Positions 26,416 through 36,041 of a stretch of DNA of 64,000 nt are shown in pieces (position 1 is the stretch's first letter; every line of letters begins with the position of its first letter). A model generated the notes under the pieces. That model made no database searches and was not told the DNA's origin. It saw only the letters and a list, made by a program, of their open reading frames with translations. Source of the DNA: an uncultured Bacilli bacterium (lineage in GTDB: Bacteria; Bacillota_I; Bacilli_A; RF39; UBA660); assembly GCA_934086185.1 (NCBI GenBank), contig CAKOHW010000002.1, positions 62,001 to 126,000 on the forward strand, written 5' to 3'. A program made the position numbers and the translations under genes.

Positions 26416-27609
26416 TTAAATGTCAAATACTTTTAATCTCATCATATCATTTTTATTTAATACGAAATCTACTGGTATTTTTACTATCATTTGTGGATGT
26501 CTAGCAACTTCTATTATATTATCATTTTCATCATAAATTTTATCAATTATATAATTAGTTGTTTCTATATTTGGTCCAAAAAATTGTACCCTTGTACCAA
26601 CACTAAAATTATTTCTTTGTTCTATAGTAGCAATACCATCTTTATAATCTAATACCAAACCTAAAAAATCTTGATTAGAATACTCTTCTCTACCTAAAAA
26701 ATATTGCTCATTTTTCCCAGTTAACTTATCAAAAAATTGTGGAGTAGATTCTCTATTAGCACATCTATTTAATATGTTTAGACAATAAATAGTATATGCA
26801 TCAGTTAAAGAATTATTTAATATTTTATCTATCAATCTTCTATATATTAATATAACTGTAGCAATATAATATATACTACGCATTCTTCCTTCTATCTTAA
26901 ATGAATTAACTCCTACTTCTATCATACTTTTTATAAAAGGCACCATATTTAAATCTTTAGGTGTCATACTAAAAGGTTCATTTGTTTTTAAAGTCTTATC
27001 TAATCCTAAATAATCAAACTGCCATCTACATACTTGAGCACATCCACCTCTATTAGAATCTCTATTAGTAGCATAATTAGATAAAACACATCTACCACTT
27101 ATACTAGTACACATAGCTCCATGTACAAATGCTTCTAAATCTAAATTAGTAGCACTTTTTATTCTTTTTATATCTTCCTTATTACATTCACGAGCAAGTA
27201 CTAATCTTTTAGCACCCAAATCTTTATAAAATAATGCAGCTTCATAATTAGATATACTAGCTTGTGTACTAATATGTAATTCTAACTTTAAATTTAATTC
27301 TTTATGTAACTTCATAATACTAATATCACTTACTATTATTCCATCTACATTAACACTATCTAAATATAATAAATATTCTTTTAATCCATCTAATTCTTCA
27401 TTATGTAAAACTATATTAACAGTAACGTATACTTTCTTATTTATATTATGAGCATACTCTACTGCATTCTTTATATCTTCATTACTAAAATTCTTAGCAT
27501 TAGCACGTAAACTATAATTTACTCCACCAATATATACAGCATCTGCTCCATACATAAACGCATACTTTAACTTTTCTATATCTCCAGCAGGACTAAGTAA
27601 TTCTATCAT
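26416..27609 (-). CDS. trhP2: U32-family tRNA hydroxylation protein TrhP2 (YrrO)
   Basis: A 397-aa U32 peptidase-like protein. It begins IELLSPAGDIEKLKYAFMYGADAVYIGG, and has the family pattern EAFVHGAMCTSISGRC...GGCAQVCRW with the conserved Cys residues that ligate an iron-sulfur cluster. In Bacillus the YrrN/YrrO pair makes 5-hydroxyuridine at tRNA position 34, which TrmR then methylates; all three genes are here in order. It overlaps the partner gene by 4 bp. Confidence 0.85.
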   Translation of the reverse strand: MIELLSPAGDIEKLKYAFMYGADAVYIGGVNYSLRANAKNFSNEDIKNAVEYAHNINKKVYVTVNIVLHNEELDGLKEYLLYLDSVNVDGIIVSDISIMKLHKELNLKLELHISTQASISNYEAALFYKDLGAKRLVLARECNKEDIKRIKSATNLDLEAFVHGAMCTSISGRCVLSNYATNRDSNRGGCAQVCRWQFDYLGLDKTLKTNEPFSMTPKDLNMVPFIKSMIEVGVNSFKIEGRMRSIYYIATVILIYRRLIDKILNNSLTDAYTIYCLNILNRCANRESTPQFFDKLTGKNEQYFLGREEYSNQDFLGLVLDYKDGIATIEQRNNFSVGTRVQFFGPNIETTNYIIDKIYDENDNIIEVARHPQMIVKIPVDFVLNKNDMMRLKVFDI

Positions 27610-28403
27610 TTTTTATCACCTAACTTATATATAGTTTTCTTATTCATAAAACCATCATCACTCATATCAAAATCACCAGTATTTATATAATTAACCATAT
27701 CATCAAAAGAAGATCCAAAAGGATATATCAAATAATACATAATATTATTATCATTAAACTTATTTAAATACTTATATATATTAAAATACGTATTATTAAA
27801 AAATACACTACCTAAATCATATTCTCTAACTAAAAACTCACACTTACTAATATTATCTCTAATAATAACTTCATTATCTTTTTTAATATTAAAATAATCA
27901 TCAAAATTACTTAATAGATGTCTTCTAGAATACATAATATTATTCTTACCAAATACATTTAAAATAATAGGTCTATTTACATTATCTATTATATTTTTAA
28001 CTTCTTCAAATGTAAGTTCATTACTAATAACAACACTATTAACTAACGATAACCAATTATTTATAGATAATATATTAGTAGCAAAATGATTTTGATTCCA
28101 TATCAACTTTATATTACAATCTTTAAGTATATTATATACCCCAATATCTTCAAATATAATACCATCAAAATTATTTAATAACGGAACAATATTCTTAAAT
28201 TTATCTATATCACTAGAATTAAATATTCTATTTATTAACAAATACTTATTACAATCTAAATCTTTTATATCATTAATATCAAAACTATTATAACCAATAC
28301 TAAAATAATTAACTGCAAAAAGAAAATTGTTTATACCAATTTTCTTATATTTATCTATATCACTTAAATTTTCTATATTAATTAATATCTTGTTTTTTTT
28401 CAT
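27606..28403 (-). CDS. trhP1: U32-family protein TrhP1 (YrrN)
   Basis: A 265-aa, shorter and more divergent U32-like protein, the usual partner of YrrO in prephenate-dependent tRNA U34 hydroxylation. The sequence reads as a TIM-barrel-like series of strands (DGIIFEDIGV, LIWNQNHFATN, VVISNELTFEEV, PIILNVFGKN). It lacks the Cys cluster seen in TrhP2. The assignment rests mainly on position between trmR and trhP2. Its start lies 26 bp inside trmR. Confidence 0.75.
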   Translation of the reverse strand: MKKNKILINIENLSDIDKYKKIGINNFLFAVNYFSIGYNSFDINDIKDLDCNKYLLINRIFNSSDIDKFKNIVPLLNNFDGIIFEDIGVYNILKDCNIKLIWNQNHFATNILSINNWLSLVNSVVISNELTFEEVKNIIDNVNRPIILNVFGKNNIMYSRRHLLSNFDDYFNIKKDNEVIIRDNISKCEFLVREYDLGSVFFNNTYFNIYKYLNKFNDNNIMYYLIYPFGSSFDDMVNYINTGDFDMSDDGFMNKKTIYKLGDKK

Positions 28404-28986
28404 TTCTTTTAAAGCTTACTGATAAGCCATCTCCTATATCATAAAATTTAGTTATATATTCTTTATTATTTTTTAAGTACTCTATATAATTTTCTATTTT
28501 ATTTACTATACCTCTAACATTTTTAGATTTTATTAATTCTTTATTTTTAACTAAACCATGAAACTTTAAGTTATCAGTTATAATTACTCCACCTGGATTT
28601 AAATAATTACAAAATTTATCAAAATATTTTATATATTGTCCTTTAGCAGCATCTATAAATATTAAATCATATTTACATCCAGATAAATTAACTTCCATAG
28701 CATCATTATATACTAATTCTATTCTCTTATCCAAACCACTCTTATTAACATTCTTAACTGCTTCTTTATATCTTTTTTCATCTCTTTCAATAGTAGTTAT
28801 TTCACAAAAATTATTTGCATTAGCCATAAGTATAGCTGAATACCCTATTGCAGTACCAATTTCCAATATACTTTTAACTTTATTCATTTTTATATATTTC
28901 ATTATAAATTTAATTGAATCTAATTCTATTATAGGAACATTGTTCATACTTGCATAATGTTCCATCTCTAAAATTAATTCTTTCAT
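28378..28986 (-). CDS. trmR: tRNA 5-hydroxyuridine methyltransferase TrmR
   Basis: A SAM-dependent O-methyltransferase of the YrrM family. SAM motif I is ILEIGTAIGYSAILMA, motif II is TTIERDEKRYKEA, and the metal/substrate motif is DLIFIDAAKGQY. The family converts ho5U34 to mo5U34, following TrhP. It is 202 aa. The ATG at 28986 has GGGGAG about 8 nt upstream; an in-frame GTG lies at 28995. Confidence 0.87.
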   Translation of the reverse strand: MKELILEMEHYASMNNVPIIELDSIKFIMKYIKMNKVKSILEIGTAIGYSAILMANANNFCEITTIERDEKRYKEAVKNVNKSGLDKRIELVYNDAMEVNLSGCKYDLIFIDAAKGQYIKYFDKFCNYLNPGGVIITDNLKFHGLVKNKELIKSKNVRGIVNKIENYIEYLKNNKEYITKFYDIGDGLSVSFKRNEKKQDIN

Positions 28987-29004
28987 AACATTCACTCCCC
29001 ACTA

Positions 29005-30075
29005 CTAATATGTATACCATTTACCTTCGCTTTTTAATTTGCTAACTGTTTCAGCATGTTCACTTTCAGTTTTACTAAAATATGTATTCTTATCTTTATC
29101 GGCAACAAAATAATAATAATCATTTTCTTCAGGTTCTATAACTGCGGCTATACTAGATAAACTAGGATTACATATTGGACCTACAGGTAATGCATTAACA
29201 CAATTACCTCTAGTATTATAACCATTACAACTATTTAAATCATTCCAAGTTAATTCATTAGAAAAATCTTTATTTACAGCATAATAAGTTGTAACATCAC
29301 TACCTAATCTAATATTAGAATTTAATCTATTATAAAATACACCAGCAACACCACGTCTATCATTACTATTTACACCCTCTAACTCAACAATACTAGCTAA
29401 AGTTAAATATTGATGCACACTGTATTTACCAATCTCTATTTCATCTTTATATGTACTTAACTTACTATCTAAATTACCTAAAAATTTATCTATAATATCT
29501 TCTATAGTACTATTTTTCTTAAATTCATAAGTATCTGGATACAAATACCCTTCTAAAGGAACATAAACTTCTTCATTTAATATATCTTCACTTAAAAACC
29601 AATACTTATCTATTAATGTTTCTAAATAATTTTTATTACTTATCTTACTTTTAATATCTTCTTCACTAATATTAAATACTTCAGATATTTGTTTTATATA
29701 TGTACTAACTCTTTTACCTTCTATAAATGTTATAGTAATAGTCTCATTCTCTATATTATCTTGATTAGCAATCATATTAATAATTTCATTAGTACTCATA
29801 TCTTTACTTAATTTATAAGTACCAGCATATAAATCTTTATCTAATACTTTAAGAATTACTTTAGCAAAAAACTCACTTCTTATTAAATTCTTCTTTTTTA
29901 AATTCTTAACTATATCTACTTTACTAGTACCAGCCTCTATAGTAAATGATATAGTTTTATCACTATGACTATCTACAGGAGAAACTTTATACAAGAATAA
30001 TAACATAAAACTTACAAATATTATTACTAATATTATTAATGAACATAAAACAATTTTCTTAATTTTTTTATCCAT
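29005..30075 (-). CDS. mltG: Endolytic murein transglycosylase MltG
   Basis: A membrane-anchored YceG-like enzyme that cuts nascent glycan strands. There is one N-terminal transmembrane segment (about residues 8-30), a LysM-like region (FTIEAGTSKVDIVKNLKKK) and the catalytic domain with ASIVELEGVNSNDRRGVAGV, where the first Glu is the expected catalytic residue. NALPVGPICNPSLSSI is also typical. I chose the second ATG (30075), spaced better from GGGGAAG. Confidence 0.93.
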   Translation of the reverse strand: MDKKIKKIVLCSLIILVIIFVSFMLLFLYKVSPVDSHSDKTISFTIEAGTSKVDIVKNLKKKNLIRSEFFAKVILKVLDKDLYAGTYKLSKDMSTNEIINMIANQDNIENETITITFIEGKRVSTYIKQISEVFNISEEDIKSKISNKNYLETLIDKYWFLSEDILNEEVYVPLEGYLYPDTYEFKKNSTIEDIIDKFLGNLDSKLSTYKDEIEIGKYSVHQYLTLASIVELEGVNSNDRRGVAGVFYNRLNSNIRLGSDVTTYYAVNKDFSNELTWNDLNSCNGYNTRGNCVNALPVGPICNPSLSSIAAVIEPEENDYYYFVADKDKNTYFSKTESEHAETVSKLKSEGKWYTY

Positions 30076-30343
30076 TAACATCTTCCCCTTTATTATTTAT
30101 ACTAGAAAATATTTGTTCTATTATAGCCCATTCCTCATCAGTTTCTATAGTACCTAAACAACCATTATCTTTATTACTATCATATGTATTAGCATAAACT
30201 TTTATATTTCCCATATCATCCTTAGTATTATCAGTATATACTATATAACTCTTATTAGTATCTTTACTATCAAAAGTAAATAAAACATCACATTCTATTT
30301 CTTCATTATTTTCATTCTTAACAATTATTTTACCTGTATCCAT
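30068..30343 (-). CDS. yrzB: DUF1292 family protein (YrzB)
   Basis: A 91-aa acidic protein with the DUF1292 pattern: an N-terminal strand (GKIIVKNENNEEIECDVLFTF), then SYIVYTDNTKDDMGNIKVYA and the C-terminal ETDEEWAIIEQIF. It lies between ruvX and mltG, as is usual in Bacillota. Function unknown. It overlaps mltG. Confidence 0.88.
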   Translation of the reverse strand: MDTGKIIVKNENNEEIECDVLFTFDSKDTNKSYIVYTDNTKDDMGNIKVYANTYDSNKDNGCLGTIETDEEWAIIEQIFSSINNKGEDVNG

Positions 30344-30347
30344 ATCA

Positions 30348-30761
30348 TTACCCTTTCTTACTCTTTAAAAATGTATCTAATATAATACTTGCTGCATATG
30401 CATCTATTATTTTTTTACGTTTATATCTAGAAGTATCACTACTAAGTAATATATTTTCTGCTTCTCTAGTAGATAATCTCTCATCTACTAAATATATAGG
30501 AATACTTATTTTTTCTTCTAACAAGTTTTTAAAATTAATACTTCTTTCACTAGCAAAACCTAAACTATTATTCATATTCTTAGGTAAACCAAGTACTAAT
30601 GCATCTATACCTTCTTCATCAATAATATTAATTACATCACTAACTAAAGAATTTATATCTTCATATCTTAATACTTTAAACGGACTAGCAATTATACCAA
30701 GTTTATCACTTATAGCTAATCCTAAAGTCTTAGTACCTAAATCTAATCCTAAATATTTCAT
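30348..30761 (-). CDS. ruvX: Holliday junction resolvase-like protein RuvX (YqgF)
   Basis: A 137-aa RNase H-fold nuclease. It starts LGLDLGTKTLGLAISDKLG, with the catalytic Asp, and later has VLGLPKNMN and VDERLSTREAE. The family has been linked to processing of 16S rRNA ends and to recombination. It overlaps ireB and is followed by yrzB. Confidence 0.93.
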   Translation of the reverse strand: MKYLGLDLGTKTLGLAISDKLGIIASPFKVLRYEDINSLVSDVINIIDEEGIDALVLGLPKNMNNSLGFASERSINFKNLLEEKISIPIYLVDERLSTREAENILLSSDTSRYKRKKIIDAYAASIILDTFLKSKKG

Positions 30762-31006
30762 AAATTCATTCTCATATAATCTTTTAATACTATTTCTAAT
30801 ATTTTTTCTCTGTCAATACTAGTTATTTTATTTCTAGCATCTTCAAAACTAGTTATATACCCTGGATCACCAGTAATTAAATACCCAATAATTTGACTTA
30901 CAGGATTATATCCTCTACTTTCTAAACTTCTATAAACTTCAATTAATGTTTTACTAACTAATGCATTTTCTATTTCACTTATTTTAAACATACTTGTTTT
31001 ATCCAT
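30758..31006 (-). CDS. ireB: IreB family regulatory phosphoprotein
   Basis: An 82-aa protein with the DUF965/IreB pattern: LIEVYRSLESRGYNP, QIIGYLITGDPGYITS, DARNKI. In enterococci IreB is a target of the PASTA kinase IreK and controls intrinsic cephalosporin resistance. I chose the ATG at 31006, 8 nt after AGGAG; an in-frame GTG lies at 31015. It is the first gene of the cluster running to greA. Confidence 0.92.
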   Translation of the reverse strand: MDKTSMFKISEIENALVSKTLIEVYRSLESRGYNPVSQIIGYLITGDPGYITSFEDARNKITSIDREKILEIVLKDYMRMNL

Positions 31007-31029
31007 AATTAACACTCCTAGTCAATATA

Positions 31030-31058
31030 ATTTTAACATTATTAAGCAATAATCTCAA
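31030..31058 (-). promoter_or_regulatory. Promoter of the ireB cluster
   Basis: TTGAGA (31053-31058) and TAAAAT (31030-31035) are separated by 17 bp on the minus strand, about 20 bp before the ireB start. Confidence 0.65.
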
Positions 31059-31059
31059 T

Positions 31060-31356
31060 CTAAAATAAGAAAAAAATTATATAACGTGAAATTTTATTTA
31101 AAAGTCCTCTTTAATAAAAAAACGAAATTAAGTTTGATTATTGTATAATATATCCTATAATTCTTTATACTTATATAAGAAAAAATAAAAAATTTCTTTT
31201 TATTAAATTGTTACACAAAGAAATATGCTAATCTTATCAATTCAGAAAAAAAGAAAACATAATAAAAAGTATGAATACACTAACAACAAAATTGATAGAA
31301 GCAATCATACTTATCTTGAGTATTTTTCATACATAAATACAAACCTTTAAAACTAA
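31060..31356 (-). other. Intergenic region with leader-like inverted repeats
   Basis: About 300 bp without a convincing gene. Near 31067-31160, AGAATTATA and a downstream TTATATAATTTTTTT can pair, as in the surface-gene leaders, but without a surface gene below. Near 31258-31312, AAGTATGA and TCATACTT pair around a long loop and are followed by TTTTTATT, a possible terminator for the gene at 31357. A 16-codon ORF overlaps it but has no support. Confidence 0.4.
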
Positions 31357-31728
31357 TTAATCTTTTAAAATTACTATTTTTTTTACATCAGATAATTTAG
31401 CTGGTTCACTTGGCAATATCACATCAGATGAAGTAATAATTACTTTTTGATTTACCTTTAATTTATCTGGTTTAAAATCTTCATTATTATAAACTATTTT
31501 TGTGTTTTTATTTATTTCAAATTCATACTCTATAGTATATTCTTTCTTATTTTTATCATATTCTTCAACCAAGACTGTATATATATTATCATTTACAGTT
31601 ACTTCTTTGATTTTTGCTTCAAAAACTAAATTTCTTTCCTTTAAAATATAATTTGTATATACAATATATCCTAATCCTACAAAAACAACTACTGCTATTA
31701 TTATTTTTATTAGTAAATTTCTTTTCAT
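31357..31728 (-). CDS. Membrane-anchored small beta-barrel-like protein, DUF3221-like
   Basis: A 123-aa protein with an N-terminal transmembrane segment (residues 7-29) and an extracytoplasmic domain of alternating strands (FEAKIKEVTVNDNIYTVLV, INKNTKIVYNNEDF, KVNQKVIITSS). The pattern, ending in a sentence like KLKVNQKVII, recalls DUF3221/YobA-type domains. The function is unknown. AGGAGG lies before the ATG. Confidence 0.65.
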   Translation of the reverse strand: MKRNLLIKIIIAVVVFVGLGYIVYTNYILKERNLVFEAKIKEVTVNDNIYTVLVEEYDKNKKEYTIEYEFEINKNTKIVYNNEDFKPDKLKVNQKVIITSSDVILPSEPAKLSDVKKIVILKD

Positions 31729-31767
31729 TTTTTTCCTCCTTTCTAAGTTAATTTATATAAACTTATG

Positions 31768-33102
31768 CTATAAGAATCTATCCCAATAATATCTTCCAGT
31801 ATTAGATAATGTATTAAAATGTTCTTTAATTTGCGAACTAATTAATTTTGCTTTTTTGTTTATTGGAGTTCCATCATTATAATATGGTTTTTTTGTTGAT
31901 CTAGTCATCATGTCGGAAAACAAAACAGCTCTATCTTCTAAATAATTTTGCCTTGAATAATATGATAAGAAATAAGCATCATTTGGATTTGAAAAATTAA
32001 AATCATAGGTACTATCATTAGAACCATAACTAAATCCTTCAGGATTATAGGATTTCATTATTTCCTCTAAATTTAATGTCGGATTTTTTTGTTTCATATA
32101 AATATCAATATAGTGCATTAACTCATGATGTAAAGTATACTCAAATAAATTAGTGCCATTTGTTCCGATAGTTATCGTTATATTACTTTGATTTCTACCA
32201 TCAGTCATTCCCGAATAATTTCCATATATTTTATTTACTATATATATTCTAAGAGAAACATTATTGTCACTCATTTCTTTAAAGAAATTATTTGGATATT
32301 TTCTTAATGTTACTTCTAATTCTTTTAAATATTTATTTATCTCATTATCATCATTTTGCTTTTCAGTATTTATAGAACCTCCGATCAAATAATCACCGTA
32401 TTCATCTTTATATATGATTTTAACTAAATACTTATTTTCTAATATTTTTCTATATTCATTATTTTTTTCTGCTTGAGTTTTTTCTATTACTGGAGTCTTT
32501 TCTTCAGATAAAATAGTATTTTCTTTATTTGTAATATTTGAATTCTGATTAGATTTATTAGTATTAGTACCACTATTATTATTGTTTATATTAGTATTTG
32601 TTTTAGGCATTTCAGTATTAGAACTATTTTCTTTATTTTCTACTTTCTCCCATACTGCATAAAGAGTTATATCTTCTTCAAGTAATACTTTATCATAAAT
32701 AGGAATTTCATTTTTATCAACCCATCCATTAAAAATATAACCGTCTCGTGTAGGATCTTTTGGAAGTGTAAGTTCAGTATTTTTATTTATAGTAATACTA
32801 TCTATTTTATTTCCTTCTTTAGTATCAAAAGTTATTGTTATTGTATCTTTTTTATCTTCTTCCTTATTGTTTTTTATAGAGCAAACATATTTGCTAGTTT
32901 TTAAAACTGTTTTAGTTTTACCATCAGAACATTTATAAGTATTTGTAAATATCCCTTTATCCTTATAAACAACAAAACTATCATTATTATAATCTCTAAT
33001 TTTAATTATAGGACTATTATTAAATGATAGAGCAACTATAAAGTCTAAAAATATTAAACCTATCATAGAACACAATATTATTATTATTTTTTTCTTCTTC
33101 AT
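31768..33102 (-). CDS. Surface metalloprotease-like protein with an InlB-type B repeat
   Basis: A 444-aa protein with an N-terminal transmembrane or signal segment. An InlB B-repeat/Flg_new module follows (TITFDTKEGNKI...DGYIFNGWVD...DITLYAVWEK, about residues 90-155), then an Asn/Thr-rich linker. The C-terminal domain contains HHELMHYIDIY, the HExxH zinc site, near residue 328, and about 60 residues later YLEDRAVLFSDMM, which offers a Glu as third ligand. This suggests a gluzincin-like peptidase facing the outside. The substrate is unknown. Confidence 0.72.
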   Translation of the reverse strand: MKKKKIIIILCSMIGLIFLDFIVALSFNNSPIIKIRDYNNDSFVVYKDKGIFTNTYKCSDGKTKTVLKTSKYVCSIKNNKEEDKKDTITITFDTKEGNKIDSITINKNTELTLPKDPTRDGYIFNGWVDKNEIPIYDKVLLEEDITLYAVWEKVENKENSSNTEMPKTNTNINNNNSGTNTNKSNQNSNITNKENTILSEEKTPVIEKTQAEKNNEYRKILENKYLVKIIYKDEYGDYLIGGSINTEKQNDDNEINKYLKELEVTLRKYPNNFFKEMSDNNVSLRIYIVNKIYGNYSGMTDGRNQSNITITIGTNGTNLFEYTLHHELMHYIDIYMKQKNPTLNLEEIMKSYNPEGFSYGSNDSTYDFNFSNPNDAYFLSYYSRQNYLEDRAVLFSDMMTRSTKKPYYNDGTPINKKAKLISSQIKEHFNTLSNTGRYYWDRFL

Positions 33103-33274
33103 TATACCTCTCTCATAAATAATAAACGGAATATGATTTACTTCTTGTATAATAATTATATCATGAATTTTACAGTTTCAAAAAAATTTTTAATATAATT
33201 GTTTTTTATGTTTCAATAATTTAGAAAAAAAGAACAATATAAAATTGATCTTATTTATGAAATAAATTATTAAA

Positions 33275-33835
33275 TTAACATTTTCCACCGTTACCTTCAA
33301 AATATGATTCAATATATTTTACTAAAACTTTAGCCTTGTTAAACTGTTTATCTTTAATAACATTAATAATATAATTACTACCACTTGAATCAATAATATT
33401 ATCATCTTTATCATATTCTATTAGATAAGTGTACTTTTCATCATTAAGTTGACAACTAAGAAGAACAGTTTGATTTTCTTTTATAGTCATAGAATCTTTT
33501 TTTACACCAAACATAATATTTATGAAAATAGTAATAGCAAAACCAACAACAAAAATTATTCCCAATACTTTTAGTATCTTGATTATTATCTCTGCAAGTT
33601 TTTCGGTATTATTTACTTTTTCTACTAATACTTGTTTAATGTCATTATTTAATAATTCATCAATACTAACATTTAATGCTTTAGATAATAATTTTAGCTG
33701 ATCTGGATTTGGTGAAGTTTCACCAAGCTCCCAATTTGATATTGTTTGTCTAGTAACATCAACTTTTTCTGCTAATTGTTCTTGTGAAAGTTTACAATCT
33801 TTTCTTAATTTTAAAATGTTATCTCCTAATTTCAT
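33275..33835 (-). CDS. XRE-family regulator with a C-terminal membrane segment
   Basis: A 186-aa protein. Residues 1-65 form a helix-turn-helix of the XRE type (LSQEQLAEKVDVTRQTISNWELGETSPNPDQL). A linker leads to one transmembrane segment (about residues 90-110) and a small outer domain. Membrane-tethered XRE proteins are common in low-GC Gram-positives. It is next to the left end of the integrated element but is probably chromosomal. Confidence 0.8.
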   Translation of the reverse strand: MKLGDNILKLRKDCKLSQEQLAEKVDVTRQTISNWELGETSPNPDQLKLLSKALNVSIDELLNNDIKQVLVEKVNNTEKLAEIIIKILKVLGIIFVVGFAITIFINIMFGVKKDSMTIKENQTVLLSCQLNDEKYTYLIEYDKDDNIIDSSGSNYIINVIKDKQFNKAKVLVKYIESYFEGNGGKC

Positions 33836-33942
33836 TCTATCTCTCCTTTCACTTACAATTATATATATATTAATATTTGCAATCTACCAAATGTCTTTTG
33901 AACTTTGTCAAAGACTTTTAACAATTATAACACAAATAACTA

Positions 33943-35721
33943 TTATTCTACGTCACAAGACCAAAGCCCATGCTTATTACAGTATGCATATAATTTTGAT
34001 CCTTTAAAATATTTAAATTTACATTCTGCATTTTGTTCCGGAAATAATTTAACTTTATAAATATCTCTATCGTCAGCTAGTGCAATCCATTCAATAAAAT
34101 GTTCCTTTTCCATAACATGGTTTACTTTTACAAGTATTTCTAATATTAAATCATAAAAAAACGATTTAACCTTATAAAATAAGAAAAAATCGATAATCAT
34201 CAATGGCAGAGCATCACTATCGACAAGCGAACACTCGATATTATTAATAAGAGATAAATCAATCTCTTGCTCCACATTACTAACATTATACACTATAACA
34301 GCCTTGTTTGTATAGATATAGACTTTATTTATTAAAATATTTATCAACATTTTCTTATATTTAAAATCATTTATATTATTATTTCTTATTTGAGTTAAAA
34401 AGTATTTAACTTCTTTATAGTTTAATTGTAAATGTTTATTTTTTTCTTCTATTAGTGCATTGTTATATATTGCATCTAATTGTGTTAGTTTTGCAATTTC
34501 GTCAAATAAAGTTTTTCTAACAATAGCATCTTCACATTCTGCAATCGCTTGTAATAGATTATTTTTCTTCTTTTCATTGTCTGCTATGTTTTTATTTATT
34601 GTTTTTAATACTTGATTGTTTTGTTCGTTATTCGCTATATCTACAATCTTTTTTGCAATTTGATTGATATTTTCGTTTGTTAAAGTACTTTTAGCGAATA
34701 AAACTATAAGGTCTTCTAAATAATCTTTTTTAATACGTTTCTTATTGCAGTTTTTATGTGCTTTAGAATTCTTACAAATATAATAAGTGTGTAAGTCTTT
34801 TGTTTTTGACGTTCCCGAAGTACCAGTCATTTTTTCTTTACAATCTCCACAATATAATTTACCCGTTAATAAATATTCATTTTTTGCTCTGCTACGAGAT
34901 GGTGCTAAACCATTTCTAACCAGTTCTAATTGAACTTTATTAAATAACTCGTCGCTTATTATTCTAGGTATCGCATCTTTTGTTTCTATACCATTATATG
35001 TATAAGTTCCTATATACTTTTTATTTTCTAGTATTCGCCTTATACTACTTTTATTGAAAGACTTATCATAAGTAGTTTTTTCTCCTAAAGCATTTAAAAT
35101 GGAAATAATTTCAACCATTTTTGAGCCATTGGCATACATTTCAAAAATCTTTTGAATTGTTGGTACTTTTTCAGTATCTAAAACATACTTTTTCTTAATA
35201 ACAGGTTTAATGCTATTTTCCATATTAATTGTTATTTCTTCTAGTTTAAAACCTAAAGGAACTGTGCCCCCATTATAATAAAAATTTTCCCCGTTAAAGT
35301 TCATACCTCTTTTTACTTTTTGTCCTAACTCAAGCGAATAATATTCTGCCATTCCCTCAAGCATACTTTCCATTAAAACTCCCGATGCATCTTCAGTAAT
35401 ATTTTCTCTTGCAGATAAAACTCTTATATCTCTTGATTTTAATTGTTTTTTATAAATGGCACTATCATATCTATTACGAGCAAATCTGTCTAATTGATAA
35501 ACTATAATATATTTAAATTCTTTCTTTTTACTATCTTCTATCATTTTTAGAAATTCTTCTCTATTATCTTTAGTACCACTTTTTGCTCTATCTATATATG
35601 TTTTAATTACATTATAATTGTGTAATTCTGCATATCTCTTACATTCGTCTAATTGTCCCTCAATAGAACATTCAGTTTGATTGTGAGAACTATATCTCGC
35701 ATATATAACAACATTAGTCAT
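33943..35721 (-). CDS. Large serine recombinase
   Basis: A 592-aa site-specific recombinase. The resolvase domain starts VVIYARYSSHNQTECSIEGQ, with the catalytic Ser in ARYS, and contains YQLDRFARNRYD. A recombinase domain (YNGGTVPLGFKLEE...MVEIISILN) follows, then a zinc ribbon (LYCGDCKEKMTG with CKNSKAHKNC) and a coiled coil. I chose MTNVVIYARYS at 35721, with GGTGGTG upstream; an earlier in-frame ATG at 35736 would put the ribosome site inside the gene. It presumably moves this element. Confidence 0.9.
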   Translation of the reverse strand: MTNVVIYARYSSHNQTECSIEGQLDECKRYAELHNYNVIKTYIDRAKSGTKDNREEFLKMIEDSKKKEFKYIIVYQLDRFARNRYDSAIYKKQLKSRDIRVLSARENITEDASGVLMESMLEGMAEYYSLELGQKVKRGMNFNGENFYYNGGTVPLGFKLEEITINMENSIKPVIKKKYVLDTEKVPTIQKIFEMYANGSKMVEIISILNALGEKTTYDKSFNKSSIRRILENKKYIGTYTYNGIETKDAIPRIISDELFNKVQLELVRNGLAPSRSRAKNEYLLTGKLYCGDCKEKMTGTSGTSKTKDLHTYYICKNSKAHKNCNKKRIKKDYLEDLIVLFAKSTLTNENINQIAKKIVDIANNEQNNQVLKTINKNIADNEKKKNNLLQAIAECEDAIVRKTLFDEIAKLTQLDAIYNNALIEEKNKHLQLNYKEVKYFLTQIRNNNINDFKYKKMLINILINKVYIYTNKAVIVYNVSNVEQEIDLSLINNIECSLVDSDALPLMIIDFFLFYKVKSFFYDLILEILVKVNHVMEKEHFIEWIALADDRDIYKVKLFPEQNAECKFKYFKGSKLYAYCNKHGLWSCDVE

Positions 35722-35887
35722 TAATAACACCACCATTCATATTGATTGAGGTATTATTTTTTATTAAATTCATTAAATATCTCAAATATTCAATTCTATT
35801 ATTATTTATATATTGTTTTATATCTTTTGCACTTATTTGTGAACTTATGCTATCAATCATATTTTCAGTTATTATTATTTTTTCCAT
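35714..35887 (-). CDS. Small protein before the recombinase
   Basis: A 57-aa ORF starting MEKIIITENMIDSISSQI, with GGAGAG about 8 nt before its ATG. An in-frame ATG at 36056-36058, overlapping the repressor gene, would give 114 aa, but that upstream part looks basic and unstructured, so I prefer the short form. The stop overlaps the recombinase start, suggesting translational coupling. Unknown function. Confidence 0.5.
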   Translation of the reverse strand: MEKIIITENMIDSISSQISAKDIKQYINNNRIEYLRYLMNLIKNNTSINMNGGVIND

Positions 35888-36041
35888 ATTTTTTCTCTCC
35901 TTTTTTACATTTGCGTTTTTTACCAATCTAATGTATAATGGAGATACACGAGATTGGGCTTTCAAAATTTCAACTATTTTTAATCGGTCTAATTTTTGTG
36001 TACTTTGATTGATTACTATTGCAGTAGTAGTCAATCTTTTT

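Noticed and set aside
31060..31356. A 16-codon ORF as a leader peptide before ireB
   Set aside because: The ireB promoter lies downstream of it, and the ribosome site is weak.
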